This document shows positions 1 to 11,106 of a DNA stretch of 43,323 nucleotides, piece by piece. This DNA is from an uncultured Mycobacteriales bacterium (GTDB lineage Bacteria; Actinomycetota; Actinomycetes; Mycobacteriales; CADCTP01). The DNA lies in assembly GCA_902805565.1 (NCBI GenBank), contig CADCTP010000124.1, positions 1 to 43,323 of the forward strand. Direction: 5' to 3'. Both the position numbers and the translations under genes were made by a program. The notes under the pieces were generated by a model. It made no database searches. It worked only from the letters and a program-made list of their open reading frames with translations, and was not told where the DNA came from. Every line of letters begins with the position of its first letter. The stretch's first letter is position 1.

Positions 1-2
1 CC

Positions 3-620
3 CGCCGCGGTGCCGGCGACCGGGCGGGCCGGAACACTGGCCGGATGCGACTCCCGCGTCCCGGCCGGCCACCCGCCCGCCGGCGCCGGCGGACCCGGCG
101 GACCCGGCGACCCCGCCCGGTCGAGCCCGGCGCCTTCCTGCACTCCGAGGAGCGCAGCCGGCTCGTCGACGCCCCGCCGGAGGCCGTGTGGCGGGCGATC
201 ACCGCGATCGGCGGCGAGCACGGCTCGTACCGTTTCGGTGGACCCTGGGTGCTGCGCGGCGCGGTCGACCGGCTGGCCGGCGGCGTGGGCCTGCGCCGGG
301 GCCGGCCGGACCGGCTCCGGGTCGGCGACCGGCTGGACTTCTGGCGCGTGGAGGAGCTGCGGTCCGGCGAGCTGCTCCGCCTCCGCGCCGAGATGCGGAT
401 GCCGGGCGTCGCCTGGCTGGAGCTGCGGGTGGGCACCGACGACCGGGGCCGCACCGTCTACCGGCAGCGGACCGTCTTCCGCCCGCACGGCCTGCCCGGG
501 CACCTCTACTGGTGGGCGGAGCTGCCCGCGCACGGCCTCGTCTTCGGCCGGCTGGCGACCGCCATCGCGACCGCCGCCCAATCTCAGCAGGACATGCCGA
601 AGCACGCTCCGAACGCCTAG
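3..620 (+). CDS. DUF2867 domain protein, 5' end outside window
   Basis: The frame is open to the left edge, so the N-terminus is not seen; the first ATG inside is at 45, but the stretch after it is arginine/proline-rich and looks like a linker. From about residue 30 after that ATG the protein reads as a DUF2867 domain: an SRPBCC-like 'VDAPPEAVWRAI' opening, then a VGLRRGR segment, 'LDFWRVEEL', 'LRLRAEMRMPG', and 'LPGHLYWWAELP' near the end. In the family this domain usually follows an NAD(P)-binding SDR domain, which may lie upstream of the window. Biochemical function is unknown. No neighbour informs its role. Confidence 0.65.
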   Translation, partial: RRGAGDRAGRNTGRMRLPRPGRPPARRRRRTRRTRRPRPVEPGAFLHSEERSRLVDAPPEAVWRAITAIGGEHGSYRFGGPWVLRGAVDRLAGGVGLRRGRPDRLRVGDRLDFWRVEELRSGELLRLRAEMRMPGVAWLELRVGTDDRGRTVYRQRTVFRPHGLPGHLYWWAELPAHGLVFGRLATAIATAAQSQQDMPKHAPNA

Positions 621-730
621 CTTCATCCCCCATCGCCCCCGTCACTGGCCCTTGCCGGTGCCCCGACCCGCTTGTACGGTCACTCTATCGAACATCTGTT
701 CGAACTCGAACAGCCGGAAGGGTGACACTC

Positions 731-1393
731 GTGGGGACCGAGGTGACGTTGGGTGCGGCCGGGCGCAGCGGGCGCGGCTACCTCAGCGAGCCGCCGGGCA
801 AGGGCCCCGGTGTGGTCGTCGTCCACGACGAGTGGGGCCTGCTGCCGCACGTCCGGCAACGCTGCGACTGGCTGGCCGAGGCCGGCTTCGTGGCGCTCGC
901 CGTCGACCTGTTCGACGGCCGCACGGCGGGCGAGCCGGCGGAGGCCGCGCGGCTGGCCGGTCGGCTCGACACGCTGCGGTCCCGCGGCCTGCTGGCCACG
1001 GCGGCGACCCAACTGCTGGCCCGGCCCAAGGTGCGGCCGCAGCGGGTCGGCGCGGTCGGCTTCGGCCTCGGCGGCCGGCTGGCCCTGCTGACCGCGACCA
1101 CCGGGGCGCTGGACGCCATCGTCGCCTTCTACGCGGTGCTCGGCGAGGCGGAGCGGTCGCTGGTGCCCTGCCCGACGCTGCTGCACCTGACCGGCGGGCC
1201 GGCCGAGCAGGACCTGGTCACCCGCGGCTTCCTGCATGACCTGCGGAGCTCGGGCACCGAGGTCACCGCGCGGACCTGGTCCGGCGTCCCACCCGGCTTC
1301 GCCAACGCCGACCGCCGGACCTACCAGGAGAAGCCGACGGTCGCGGCGTGGGTGGAGACGGCGGGCTTCCTCGCCGGCCACCTGCGCCGGTGA
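731..1393 (+). CDS. dienelactone hydrolase-fold protein, catalytic residues lost
   Basis: About 220 residues with the alpha/beta hydrolase layout of the dienelactone hydrolase family: [10 protein letters not shown] near residue 30, ALAVDLFDG near 57, the nucleophile-elbow strand near 106-115, and a C-terminal '[11 protein letters not shown]' near 189. The GTG at 731 is chosen because GGAAGGG sits 8 nt upstream. The usual nucleophile elbow G-Y/F-C-L-G-G reads G-F-G-L-G-G here (Gly112 replaces Cys), and the usual G-A-G/P-H-G/A-F reads G-V-P-P-G-F (Pro188 replaces His). Two of three catalytic residues are therefore absent, so hydrolase activity is doubtful. It stands alone between unrelated genes. 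Confidence 0.8.
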   Translation: MGTEVTLGAAGRSGRGYLSEPPGKGPGVVVVHDEWGLLPHVRQRCDWLAEAGFVALAVDLFDGRTAGEPAEAARLAGRLDTLRSRGLLATAATQLLARPKVRPQRVGAVGFGLGGRLALLTATTGALDAIVAFYAVLGEAERSLVPCPTLLHLTGGPAEQDLVTRGFLHDLRSSGTEVTARTWSGVPPGFANADRRTYQEKPTVAAWVETAGFLAGHLRR

Positions 1394-1535
1394 CCCGCCG
1401 GGCCGGCCCCGCCGCCGCCCAGGACCCCCGGTCGAGCACCCGGCCGGGACCGCCTCGTGCCGCCCGGTCCCGGTTCCCGGGCGGCGCGGGGGCGGTGCCG
1501 CCCGGGCACCGGGGCGGGTGCGGGACAATCGACAC

Positions 1536-1943
1536 GTGACCGAACCGCAGTCCGACCAGACGCTCTATGACCTCGTGGGTGGCGAGGAGACGTTCCGTCG
1601 GCTGGTGGGCCGGTTCTACGAGGGCGTGCGGGCGGATCCGGTGCTGCGCCCGCTGTACCCGGAGGAGGACCTCGGCCCGGCCGAGGACCGGCTCCGGATG
1701 TTCCTGGTCCAGTACTGGGGCGGCCCGCGGACGTACTCGGAGCGTCGCGGCCACCCGAGGCTCCGGATGCGGCACGCGCCGTTCGCGATCGGCGAGGCCG
1801 CCCGGGACGCGTGGCTGCGGCACATGCGGGAGGCGCTGGACTCGCTGGAGCTGCCGGCCGACCAGGCCGGGACGCTGTGGCGCTACCTGGAGATGGCGGC
1901 ACACAGCATGCAGAACCAGTGGGACGGCTCGCGGACCGGGTAG
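1536..1943 (+). CDS. group II truncated haemoglobin (GlbO type)
   Basis: 135 residues, typical for a 2-over-2 globin. The N-terminal '[16 protein letters not shown]' and '[16 protein letters not shown]' match helices A, B and the CD turn, with the B10 tyrosine in 'RFYEGV'. The proximal histidine lies in '[11 protein letters not shown]', the group II hallmark, and 'RDAWLRHM' supplies the G8 tryptophan. The GTG at 1536 gives the standard N-terminus of the family. TrHbO proteins bind oxygen and act in redox or nitric oxide/peroxide chemistry; the exact role here is not shown. It is followed 43 nt later by a GH13 glucosidase on the same strand. Confidence 0.93.
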   Translation: MTEPQSDQTLYDLVGGEETFRRLVGRFYEGVRADPVLRPLYPEEDLGPAEDRLRMFLVQYWGGPRTYSERRGHPRLRMRHAPFAIGEAARDAWLRHMREALDSLELPADQAGTLWRYLEMAAHSMQNQWDGSRTG

Positions 1944-1986
1944 GTCTCGCCGGACCCGAAAGTACCCACCGCCCCGGAGCCGCCCG

Positions 1987-3612
1987 ATGACGTCATCGCC
2001 GAGGAGTTCTGTGCACCGCTCGCCCGACAGTCGCACGACCACGTCCCCGAGAGGGGACGTCTGGTGGAAGACCGCGGTCTTCTACCAGGTCTACGTGCGC
2101 AGCTTCGCCGACGCCGACGGCGACGGTGTGGGCGACCTCGCGGGCATCCGCGCGCGGCTGCCGTACCTCCACCTGCTCGGCGTGGACGCGCTGTGGCTGA
2201 CCCCGTTCTACCCGTCGCCGATGGTCGACCACGGGTACGACGTGGCCGACCCCCGGGACGTCGACCCGCTGTTCGGCACCCTGGCGGACTTCGACGCGCT
2301 GGTCGCCGACGCGCACGCGCTCGGCATCAAGGTGACCGTCGACCTGGTGCCGAACCACACCTCGGACCGGCACGTCGACTTCGCCGGCGCGGTGGCGGGC
2401 CCCGGCCCGGAGCGGGCCCGGTACGTCTTCCGCGACGGCAGGGGCGACGGCGGCGCGGAGCCGCCGAACAACTGGCGCTCGATCTTCGGCGGCCCGGCGT
2501 GGACCCGCGTGCCGGACGGCTCGTGGTACCTGCACCTGTTCACCGCCGAGCAGCCGGACCTGGACTGGACGAATCCGGAGGTCGCGGCCGACCTGGAGCG
2601 CACGATCCGGTTCTGGCTGGACCGGGGCACGGACGGGTTCCGCATCGACGTGGCGCACGGGATGGCGAAGGCCGCCGGACTGCCCGACATGGACGTGCCG
2701 GCGGGCGTCGACGCGGTGCCCAACCAGCGCGACGGGCAGGACCCCCGCTTCGACGCGGAGGAGGTGCACGACGTGCACCGCATGATCCGCCGGGTGCTCG
2801 ACTCGTACCCGGAGCGGATGGCCGTGGGCGAGGTCTGGGTGGACGGCGACGAGCGGCTGGCGCGGTACGTCCGGCCGGACGAGCTGAACCTGGCCTTCAA
2901 CTTCCGGCTGCTGCAGGCGGACTGGGACGCGGCGGCCTTCCGGGAGGCGATCGACGCGTCGCTGACCGCCATGCTGGCGGTCGGCGCCCCGACGACGTGG
3001 GTGCTGTCGAACCACGACGTCGTCCGGCACGCCACCCGGTACGCGGTGGACGCCGACGAGGCGACCGGCCGGCGGCGGGCCCGCGCCGCCGCGATGGTGC
3101 AACTCGCGCTGCCCGGTGTGGCGTACCTCTACTACGGCGACGAGCTGGCCCTGCCGAACGTGGACCTGCCGGACGAGGTCCTGCAGGACCCGGTCTGGGA
3201 GCGCAGCGGCCGGACCGAGCGGGGCCGGGACGGCGAGCGGGTGCCGATGCCGTGGTCCGGCGAGAAGCCGCCGTACGACTTCAGCTCCTCGGCGCGCACC
3301 TGGCTGCCGATGCCGGACGACTGGGCCCACCTGACGGTGGAGGCCCAGCTCGAGGACCCGGACTCGACCCTGTCGCTCTACCGGCGGGCGCTGGAGCTGC
3401 GGCGGGAGCACCCGGCGTTCGGCCGGGACGGGCTGGAGTGGTTCAGCGCGCCGGCCGGCTGCCTGGCGTTCCGCCGCCCGGCCGGGCTGCTCTGCGCGCT
3501 GAACGCGTCGAGCGAGCCGGTCCCGATGCCGCCCGGCGACCTGCTGCTGGCCAGCGGCCCGCTGCCACCGGACGGCACTCTCCCCGCCGACACCGCCGTC
3601 TGGCTGGCCTGA
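1987..3612 (+). CDS. GH13 alpha-glucosidase
   Basis: 541 residues forming a complete GH13 (beta/alpha)8 enzyme with a C-terminal beta domain. Conserved regions appear in order: 'DLVPNHTS' (about 119-126), 'DGFRIDVAHG' with nucleophile Asp221, 'MAVGEVWV' with acid/base Glu282, and 'VLSNHDVVRH' with Asp344. The N-terminal 'WWKTAVFYQVYVRSFAD' and the overall length fit the oligo-1,6-glucosidase/alpha-glucosidase group rather than secreted amylases, and no signal peptide is visible, so it is probably cytoplasmic and acts on short alpha-glucans, sucrose or maltose. Exact substrate cannot be read from the sequence. It converges on the next gene with a 15-nt gap. Confidence 0.92.
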   Translation: MTSSPRSSVHRSPDSRTTTSPRGDVWWKTAVFYQVYVRSFADADGDGVGDLAGIRARLPYLHLLGVDALWLTPFYPSPMVDHGYDVADPRDVDPLFGTLADFDALVADAHALGIKVTVDLVPNHTSDRHVDFAGAVAGPGPERARYVFRDGRGDGGAEPPNNWRSIFGGPAWTRVPDGSWYLHLFTAEQPDLDWTNPEVAADLERTIRFWLDRGTDGFRIDVAHGMAKAAGLPDMDVPAGVDAVPNQRDGQDPRFDAEEVHDVHRMIRRVLDSYPERMAVGEVWVDGDERLARYVRPDELNLAFNFRLLQADWDAAAFREAIDASLTAMLAVGAPTTWVLSNHDVVRHATRYAVDADEATGRRRARAAAMVQLALPGVAYLYYGDELALPNVDLPDEVLQDPVWERSGRTERGRDGERVPMPWSGEKPPYDFSSSARTWLPMPDDWAHLTVEAQLEDPDSTLSLYRRALELRREHPAFGRDGLEWFSAPAGCLAFRRPAGLLCALNASSEPVPMPPGDLLLASGPLPPDGTLPADTAVWLA

Positions 3613-3627
3613 CCCGCCGGGCCGTCC

Positions 3628-4326
3628 TCAGCGGGGGCTGAGGCCGAGGCCGGTGGTCTCGTGGTGGTAGGACGAGCCGTACGGGCCGGCGAGGCGGACC
3701 CAGCCGCCGGTGGCGGAGACCATCACCGCGTCCCCTCCGCCGTCGCCGAGGAACCCCATCTTGGTGAGCGCGCTGAGCACCCGCAGCGGCAGCGCCGCCG
3801 TCCGGCCCGCCCCGGTGACCGTGAGCGACTCGTGGTCGAGCAGGGTCTCCCCCGCGGTCGCCGCCGCCCCGGCCGGCACCGCCCGCAACGCCTCCCGGCC
3901 GGCCCGGACCAGCGCCCGGACGACGTCTCCGGGCACCTGGTCGAGCAGCCGCCAACCACCGCCCGGGGGAAGCGCGGCCCGCCACCGGACGTCCTGGAAC
4001 GCCGGCCACGGCACCGACCGCCCGGTCCCGCCCCCGGATCCCGCTCCGCCCGCCGGATCAGCCCCGCCGGTGGACGGTCCGGCCTCGGGCGGCATGTCCA
4101 GGCCGGCCACCAGGTCGGCCGCCCGCACCGACACGTCCGCGGGCTCCGCGGCGCCGGTCACCGTCCGGCTGACCAGCACCCCGAACGGCAGCCGCACGTA
4201 CGCCGTCACCCGCCCCCCGCCGGCCCGCAGCCGGGTCAGCGCCGCGGGGTCGAGCGCCACCGCCCGGCCGAGGAACGACGCCAGGTCGGCCACGTCCGCC
4301 GGGTCGCCCAGCCGCAGCCCGGTCAT
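3628..4326 (-). CDS. conserved actinobacterial protein of unknown function
   Basis: 232 residues with no motif I recognise. The ATG at 4326 is preferred over the GTG at 4335 because GGGAGG lies 8 nt upstream of it. The protein has an alpha/beta-looking N-terminal half, a Gly/Ser/Ala/Pro-rich low-complexity linker around residues 90-105, and a C-terminal half with 'LLDHESLTVTGAGR' and 'LSALTKMGFLGDGG'. It contains no predicted membrane segment or signal peptide. It is transcribed in the same direction as ettA, about 105 nt downstream of that gene, but a shared function is not implied. Confidence 0.7.
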   Translation of the reverse strand: MTGLRLGDPADVADLASFLGRAVALDPAALTRLRAGGGRVTAYVRLPFGVLVSRTVTGAAEPADVSVRAADLVAGLDMPPEAGPSTGGADPAGGAGSGGGTGRSVPWPAFQDVRWRAALPPGGGWRLLDQVPGDVVRALVRAGREALRAVPAGAAATAGETLLDHESLTVTGAGRTAALPLRVLSALTKMGFLGDGGGDAVMVSATGGWVRLAGPYGSSYHHETTGLGLSPR

Positions 4327-4431
4327 CCGGGACACCTCCCGTGGACCCGGCCGGCACCGTCCGGCCCGGCCCCGACCGCGCCGGACCTCCGCCGGAGCAC
4401 GGCGGGGTGGCGCGGCCGGGGGGACACGTCC

Positions 4432-6114
<1,683 letters not shown>

Positions 6115-6174
6115 ACCGCTTGCCGCTCCCGTCGCCTGAGTCGCCCTCCAGTGTCCCAGCCCGGTGGGCCGAGG

Positions 6175-6654
6175 TCACACGGCGGCTCCCGTCAGCTCCC
6201 GCGCCGGCGTCGGCGCCGGGTCGACACCGGCGTCGCCGAAGGACCCGGCCGTGCCCGACGAGGCCGGGCCGGACCCGGCGTCGTCGGACGCGGGCCGGGC
6301 CGAGCGGCGGAAGACCGCCGTCCCCCGGCCGAGGTCCGGGCCCACCGCGTACGCCTCCAGCTCGATGGCCGTGCGGTGCTGCCCGTCCTTCTCGTACGTC
6401 CGGGTGGAGAGCTTGCCGGTGAGCACCACCGGGTCGCCCTTGCGCAGCGACTGGCTGACGTTGCCGGCCAGCGCCCGCCAGCAGCTGACGGAGAGGAAGA
6501 GCTGGGCGGAGTCGACGTACTGCTCGGTGTCGCGGTCCCAGCGCCGGGACGTCGACGCGACCCGGAAGCCGGCCACCTCCAGGCCGCTGTCCAGCGTGCG
6601 CAGCCGCGGGTCGTCGACCAGGTTGCCGACGACGGTCACCATCGTCTCGTTCAC
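6175..6654 (-). CDS. ssb: single-stranded DNA-binding protein
   Basis: 159 residues. The OB-fold spans about residues 1-110: 'MVTVVGNLVDDPRLR', 'VAGFRVASTSRRWDR', 'LFLSVSCWRALAGNVSQSLRKGD' and 'VVLTGKLSTRTYEKDG'. The tail is Ala/Gly/Pro/Asp-rich. The GTG at 6654 is selected because GAGGAG lies just upstream and because it begins exactly at the fold; a longer reading to 6756 adds an arginine-rich stretch unlike the family. The tail does not end in the acidic DDDIPF-type tip of canonical SSB, so this could be a secondary SSB rather than the replication one. Upstream lies a perfect DnaA-box sequence. Confidence 0.88.
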   Translation of the reverse strand: MNETMVTVVGNLVDDPRLRTLDSGLEVAGFRVASTSRRWDRDTEQYVDSAQLFLSVSCWRALAGNVSQSLRKGDPVVLTGKLSTRTYEKDGQHRTAIELEAYAVGPDLGRGTAVFRRSARPASDDAGSGPASSGTAGSFGDAGVDPAPTPARELTGAAV

Positions 6655-6747
6655 GGGGAACTCCTCTCGCAACGGCCCGCCCCAGCGGCGGCACCGGGGA
6701 CCACGCTGCCGCCACCGCCGGCCGGCCGGAAGCGTCCGAGGGCCATC

Positions 6748-6756
6748 TGTGGACAA
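6748..6756 (-). promoter_or_regulatory. DnaA-box match upstream of ssb
   Basis: The minus strand reads TTGTCCACA, the actinobacterial DnaA box consensus, about 95 nt upstream of the ssb GTG start. A partial second copy (TGTGGACGG on the plus strand) follows at about 6766. A single box does not make an origin; it could be a DnaA-responsive site for ssb or chance. Confidence 0.35.
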
Positions 6757-6883
6757 CGGATTTCCTGTGGACGGCCGGTTGGTGGGCGGGCCGGAACCCC
6801 GGTTGGCTGTCCGGCATGAGCGACATCCGAGACAGGCCCATCGCGCGGCCGGCGCCCGCGACAGCGAGCGCCGGCCGGCGACC

Positions 6884-9009
6884 TCAGGCGCGCACCAGCT
6901 CCCCGACCGGCGGCTCCAGCCGCTCCCGCCGCCGCAGCACCGCCGGCGCCCACCAGTTCCACCGGCCCAGCAGCGTCATCGCGGCCGGCAGCAGCACCGC
7001 CCGGACCAGCGTCGCGTCGAGCAGGATCGCCGCGGCCAGGCCGACCCCCATCTGCTTGAACTCCACCCCGCTCAGCGTGGCGAAGATCGAGAAGACCGCG
7101 ACCATCACCACCGCGGCGCTGGTCACCGCCCCGGCCGAGCCGATGATGCCCTGCCGGACCGCCTCCGGCGTCGGCATCCCGCCCAGCGCCAGCTCGCGGA
7201 TCCGGGACACCACGAACACGTGGTAGTCCATCGACAGGCCGAACAGCACGACGAACAGGAACATCGGCAGCCAGGCGACGATCGTGCCGGTCGACCGGAA
7301 GTCGAGCAGCCCCTCCGCCCAGGTGTGCTGGAAGACCAGCACCATCAGCCCGTACGCGGCCCCGACGGACAGCAGGTTGAGCACGATGGCGGTCGCCGCG
7401 ACCACCACCGACCGGAAGGTCCACAGCACCAGCACGAAGGTCAGCGCCAGCACGAACCCGACGACCAGCGGCAGCCGGTCGGACAGCCCGCGGGAGAAGT
7501 CGACGGAGGCCGCGGTGTCACCGCCGACCGCCGCGGTCGCCCCCGGCACCCGGCCCACCGTCGCCGGCAGCAGCGTCGTCCGCAGCAGCTCCAGCGAGCG
7601 CTTCGCCCGGTCGGAGTTGCCCTCGTCCGGGATGGCCAGCGACAGTCGGGTGACCGTGCCGTCCGCGGACACCTCCGGCGTGCCCGCCCCGGCGAACAGC
7701 GGGTCGCCGGACACCCGGCGGGCCAGGTCGGCCAGCGCGGCCCGCACCTCGCCGGACCGGGCGGCCGGCGCCGACACCGCCAGCACGTGGGCGGCGCCCT
7801 CGTCCGGGAACGCCGCGGTCAGCCGGTCGTACGTCTGCATCGCCGGGATCGACCGGGGCAGGTCGTCGATCGTGCTCAGGCTGGTCCGCATCCCGGTCGC
7901 CGGCAGCGCCAGCGCCACCAGCACGCCGGTGCCGAGCAGCAGCGCCACGGCCGGGCGGCGCAGCGTCGGGCGGAGCACCGCCGGCCACAGCCGCGGCGGC
8001 CGGTCGGTCAGCCGGTGCAGCAGCGGCACCCGCGGCCGGTCCACCCACCGGCCCAGCCCGGCCAGGACCGCCGGCAGCACGGTCACCGAACCCAGCACGG
8101 ACACCACGACGACGAGGATCGCCCCCGCCGCCAGCGAGCTGAAGATGATGCTGCCGGACAGGAACATACCGGCCATCGCGATCGCGACGGTGGCGCCGGA
8201 GACCACGACGGCCCGCCCCGAGGTCGCGGCGGCGATCTCCACCGCGGCCGACGCGCTGCGGCCCAGGGCCCGCTCCTCCCGGGCCCGCCGCACGTAGAAC
8301 AGCGAGTAGTCGACGCCGACGGCCATCCCGATCAGCAGCACCACGCTCGCCGTCGTGTCGGACACCGGGAGCAGGTGCGACACCAGCGCGGAGAGCCCCA
8401 TCGCCGCCGCACCGAGGTCAGCGCGAGCAGCACCGGCACGGCCGCGGCCAGCAACGCGCCGAAGGCGACGACGAGCACGGCCAGCGTCACCGGCACGCTG
8501 AGCCGCTCGGCCCTCTCGAAGTCGTCCCCGTACGTCTTCTCCAGCGCCTCGTCCACGGTCGCCACGCCGACCTGCTCCACCCGCAGGTCCGGGTACGCCG
8601 CGCCCACCGCCGCCGTCACCTCCAGCAGCGGCCGCACCCGGTCGGCCGCGTCCGCCGGGTCGCCGCGCAGCTCGGCCCGGACCAGCACGGCGTCCCCGCC
8701 GGCCGCGGTCACCGGATCGGTCACCGCGGCGACCTCCGGCAGCGCCCGCAGCCGGGCGGCCACGTCCGCCGCCGCCCGGGCGCCGCCCGGCCCGGTCACC
8801 AGCACGTTCTCCACCGCCGGGTCGACCAGGCCGCCATCGGCGACGATCCGCTCGAACCGGCCCCACTCCCCCACGGCCGCCTGGGCGTCGGTCTGCGTGC
8901 GGGTCCCGGCCAGCCCGCCGACCCCGACGCACACCACGACGAACGCCACCCACGCCAGCACCGCCCGCCAGCGGTGCTCCGCGCTCCAGCGTGCGATCCG
9001 TACGACCAC
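6884..9009 (-). pseudogene. MMPL/RND-family transporter, interrupted by a frameshift
   Basis: The reading starts at a GTG at 9009 (GGGGAG six nt upstream): an N-terminal membrane segment ('AVLAWVAFVVVCVGVGGLAGT'-like), then a periplasmic domain and a second membrane segment ending 'LLALTSV'. At about 8401-8421 the frame must shift by one base to continue into 'AAAMGLSALVSHLLPVSD', 'MAVGVDYSLFYVRRAR', a second periplasmic domain and the C-terminal MMPL half with 'GLSMDYHVFVVSRI'. Restoring one G in the run gtg-cggcgg would give V-A-A-A-M and one continuous protein of about 708 residues. MMPL proteins export lipids or antibiotics or confer resistance. The break may be real or a sequencing error in a GC-rich run. 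Confidence 0.85.
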
Positions 9010-9165
9010 CGTGTGCTCCCCTCGACGACGGTGGGTCGAGGGTTCCGCCGGGACGGGGTGCGCGTCTGTGTCGCCCGCACCCGGGTCGGGGGTGGGGGCA
9101 GCCCTACCCGCGCCGGCCGGCTGGCCGCATCGGCATCCGGGCCCGGCGACCCTACGGTGGGCCTT

Positions 9166-10437
9166 GTGAGTGCGGCGGGCCCGGTGAGCGGGGCGGAGCG
9201 GGACGAGCCGGCCGGCGCCGACGCCTGGCTGACCACGGTGCACCTGCTCGTCGGGCTGTGGGCCGGGCTGCCGGCCTTCCTCACGCTCGGCTGGCTGCTG
9301 CCGCTGGGCCTGGCGCTGACCCCGTTGCTGCTGACCGGGCTGCCCGTCCTGGCGGTCGCCCTCGTGCTCTCCCGGCTCTTCGGCCGGGTCGAGCGGGCCC
9401 GGTTCCGGCTGGTCCTCGGGGTGGACATCCCGACGCCGTACGCGAGGCCCGCGACCGGCTCGGCGGTGGAGCGGTTCCGGGCGCTGCTGCGGACCCCCGC
9501 CGGCTGGCGGGAGGCCGCGTACCACGTGGCCCGGTTCCCGCTGAGCGCCGTGCAGGTGGTGCTGGCGGCCGCGGCCTGGCTGCTGCCGCTGGGCGCGCTG
9601 ACGCTGCCGATCTACAACTGGGCGCTGCCCCGGGGCGGGGCGAACCTGTGGCTGTTCACCGTGCGGACCTGGTGGGCGACGGTGCTGGTGGGCCTGCTCG
9701 GCCTGGTCCTGCTGCCGCTGGCGCCCCGGGCGGTGCGGCTGCTCGGCCGGCTCGACGTCGCCGTGGCCCGGTCGCTGCTCGGCCCGGACCGGTCCGCGGC
9801 CCGGGTGGTCGAGCTGGAGCGCAGCCGGGCCGCGGTGGTGGTGTCGGTGGAGCAGGAGCGGCGGCGGATCGAGCGGGACCTGCACGACGGCGCGCAGCAG
9901 CGCCTGGTGTCGCTGGCCATGCAGCTCGGCCGGGCCCGGGCCCGGTTCGTCGACGACCCGGACAAGGCCCGGGCGCTGCTGGACGAGGCGCACGGCGAGG
10001 CCAAGCTCGCGCTGGCCGAGCTGCGGGACCTCGCCCGCGGGCTGCACCCGGCCGTGCTCACCGACCGCGGCCTGGACGCGGCGCTGTCCGGGCTGGCCGC
10101 CCGGGCACCGATCCCGGTGGCGGTCGAGGTGGACCCGGAGATCGGCGCGTCCCGGGTCCCGGTCGTCGAGGCCATCGCGTACTTCGTGGTCGCCGAGGCG
10201 CTGACCAACGTGGCCAAGCACGCCGGGGCGACCAAGGCCGCCGTCGTGGTCCGCCGGTGGAACGGCACGATGCGGGTGGTGGTCACCGACGACGGCGTCG
10301 GCGGCGCCGACCCGGCCGCCGGCACCGGCCTGCGCGGGCTGGCCGACCGGGTGTCCGGCGTGGACGGCTCCCTGCACGTGGTCAGCCCGCCGGGCGGACC
10401 GACCGTCCTCACCGTGGAGCTGCCGTGCGTGTCGTGA
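9166..10437 (+). CDS. NarL-type sensor histidine kinase
   Basis: 423 residues from a GTG at 9166. The N-terminal third holds a putative membrane sensor region: two closely packed hydrophobic segments around 25-65, then two more around 130-190. The dimerisation/phosphoacceptor HisKA_3 box reads 'ERRRIERDLHDGAQQRLV', with His in 'DLHDG', and is followed by a HATPase domain carrying 'EALTNVAKHAGA' (N box), 'VTDDGVGG' (G1) and 'GTGLRGLADRV' (G2). It overlaps the downstream response regulator by 13 nt, so the two form a two-component system. The signal is unknown. It is divergent from the broken MMPL transporter, which it might control. Confidence 0.92.
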   Translation: MSAAGPVSGAERDEPAGADAWLTTVHLLVGLWAGLPAFLTLGWLLPLGLALTPLLLTGLPVLAVALVLSRLFGRVERARFRLVLGVDIPTPYARPATGSAVERFRALLRTPAGWREAAYHVARFPLSAVQVVLAAAAWLLPLGALTLPIYNWALPRGGANLWLFTVRTWWATVLVGLLGLVLLPLAPRAVRLLGRLDVAVARSLLGPDRSAARVVELERSRAAVVVSVEQERRRIERDLHDGAQQRLVSLAMQLGRARARFVDDPDKARALLDEAHGEAKLALAELRDLARGLHPAVLTDRGLDAALSGLAARAPIPVAVEVDPEIGASRVPVVEAIAYFVVAEALTNVAKHAGATKAAVVVRRWNGTMRVVVTDDGVGGADPAAGTGLRGLADRVSGVDGSLHVVSPPGGPTVLTVELPCVS

Positions 10438-11069
10438 TCGCCGAGGACTCGGTGCTGCTGCGGGAGGGGCTGGCCCGGCTGCTGGACGAGGCCGGGTTCG
10501 ACGTGGTCGAGGCGGTGCCGGACGGTGAGCAGCTGCTGCGCGCGGTGGCCGAGCACACCCCGGACGTGGTGCTGGCCGACGTACGGATGCCGCCGACCCA
10601 CACCGACGAGGGACTGCGGGCCGCGCTGGTGATCCGCCGGCGGTGGCCCGGGACCGGGGTCCTGGTGCTGTCCCAGTACGTCGAGGAGCGGTACGCCACC
10701 GAGCTGCTGGCCGGCGACACCCGCGGCGTGGGCTACCTGCTCAAGGACCGGGTCGCCGACGTGGACGAGTTCGTCGGCGCGCTGCGCCGGGTCGGCGCCG
10801 GCGGGGCCGCGCTGGATCCGGAGGTGGTCTCCCAGCTGCTGCTGCGCGGCCGCCGCCGCCCGCTCGACGCGCTCACCCCGCGCGAGCAGGAGGTGCTGCG
10901 GCTGATGGCCGAGGGCCGGTCCAACGGCGCGATCGCCGCCGCACTGGTCGTCACCGACGGCGCGGTGGAGAAGCACGTGAGCAGCATCTTCAGCAAGCTC
11001 GGCCTGGCCCCGGCCGACACCGACCACCGCCGGGTGCTGGCCGTGCTCAGCTACCTCGACGGCCGGTGA
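10425..11069 (+). CDS. NarL/LuxR-family response regulator
   Basis: 214 residues. The receiver domain begins 'VVIAEDSVLLREGL' with the acidic pair, the phosphoacceptor Asp is in 'VVLADVRMPP', and the conserved Lys in 'GYLLKDRV'. A C-terminal LuxR-type helix-turn-helix follows: 'LTPREQEVLRLMAEGRSNGAIAAAL' region and 'VEKHVSSIFSKLGL'. The GTG start at 10425 lies inside the end of the kinase gene and has GGAG upstream, giving translational coupling with its partner kinase. It is a DNA-binding transcription regulator acting in the cytoplasm. Confidence 0.94.
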   Translation: MRVVIAEDSVLLREGLARLLDEAGFDVVEAVPDGEQLLRAVAEHTPDVVLADVRMPPTHTDEGLRAALVIRRRWPGTGVLVLSQYVEERYATELLAGDTRGVGYLLKDRVADVDEFVGALRRVGAGGAALDPEVVSQLLLRGRRRPLDALTPREQEVLRLMAEGRSNGAIAAALVVTDGAVEKHVSSIFSKLGLAPADTDHRRVLAVLSYLDGR

Positions 11070-11106
11070 CCGGTGTGCCCGGCACCCGGCTGGGCAGGAC
11101 ACCGGC

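Noticed and set aside
3613-3627. Terminator between the convergent GH13 and unknown genes
   Set aside because: The 15-nt gap is too short, and I found only weak partial inverted repeats extending into the coding ends.
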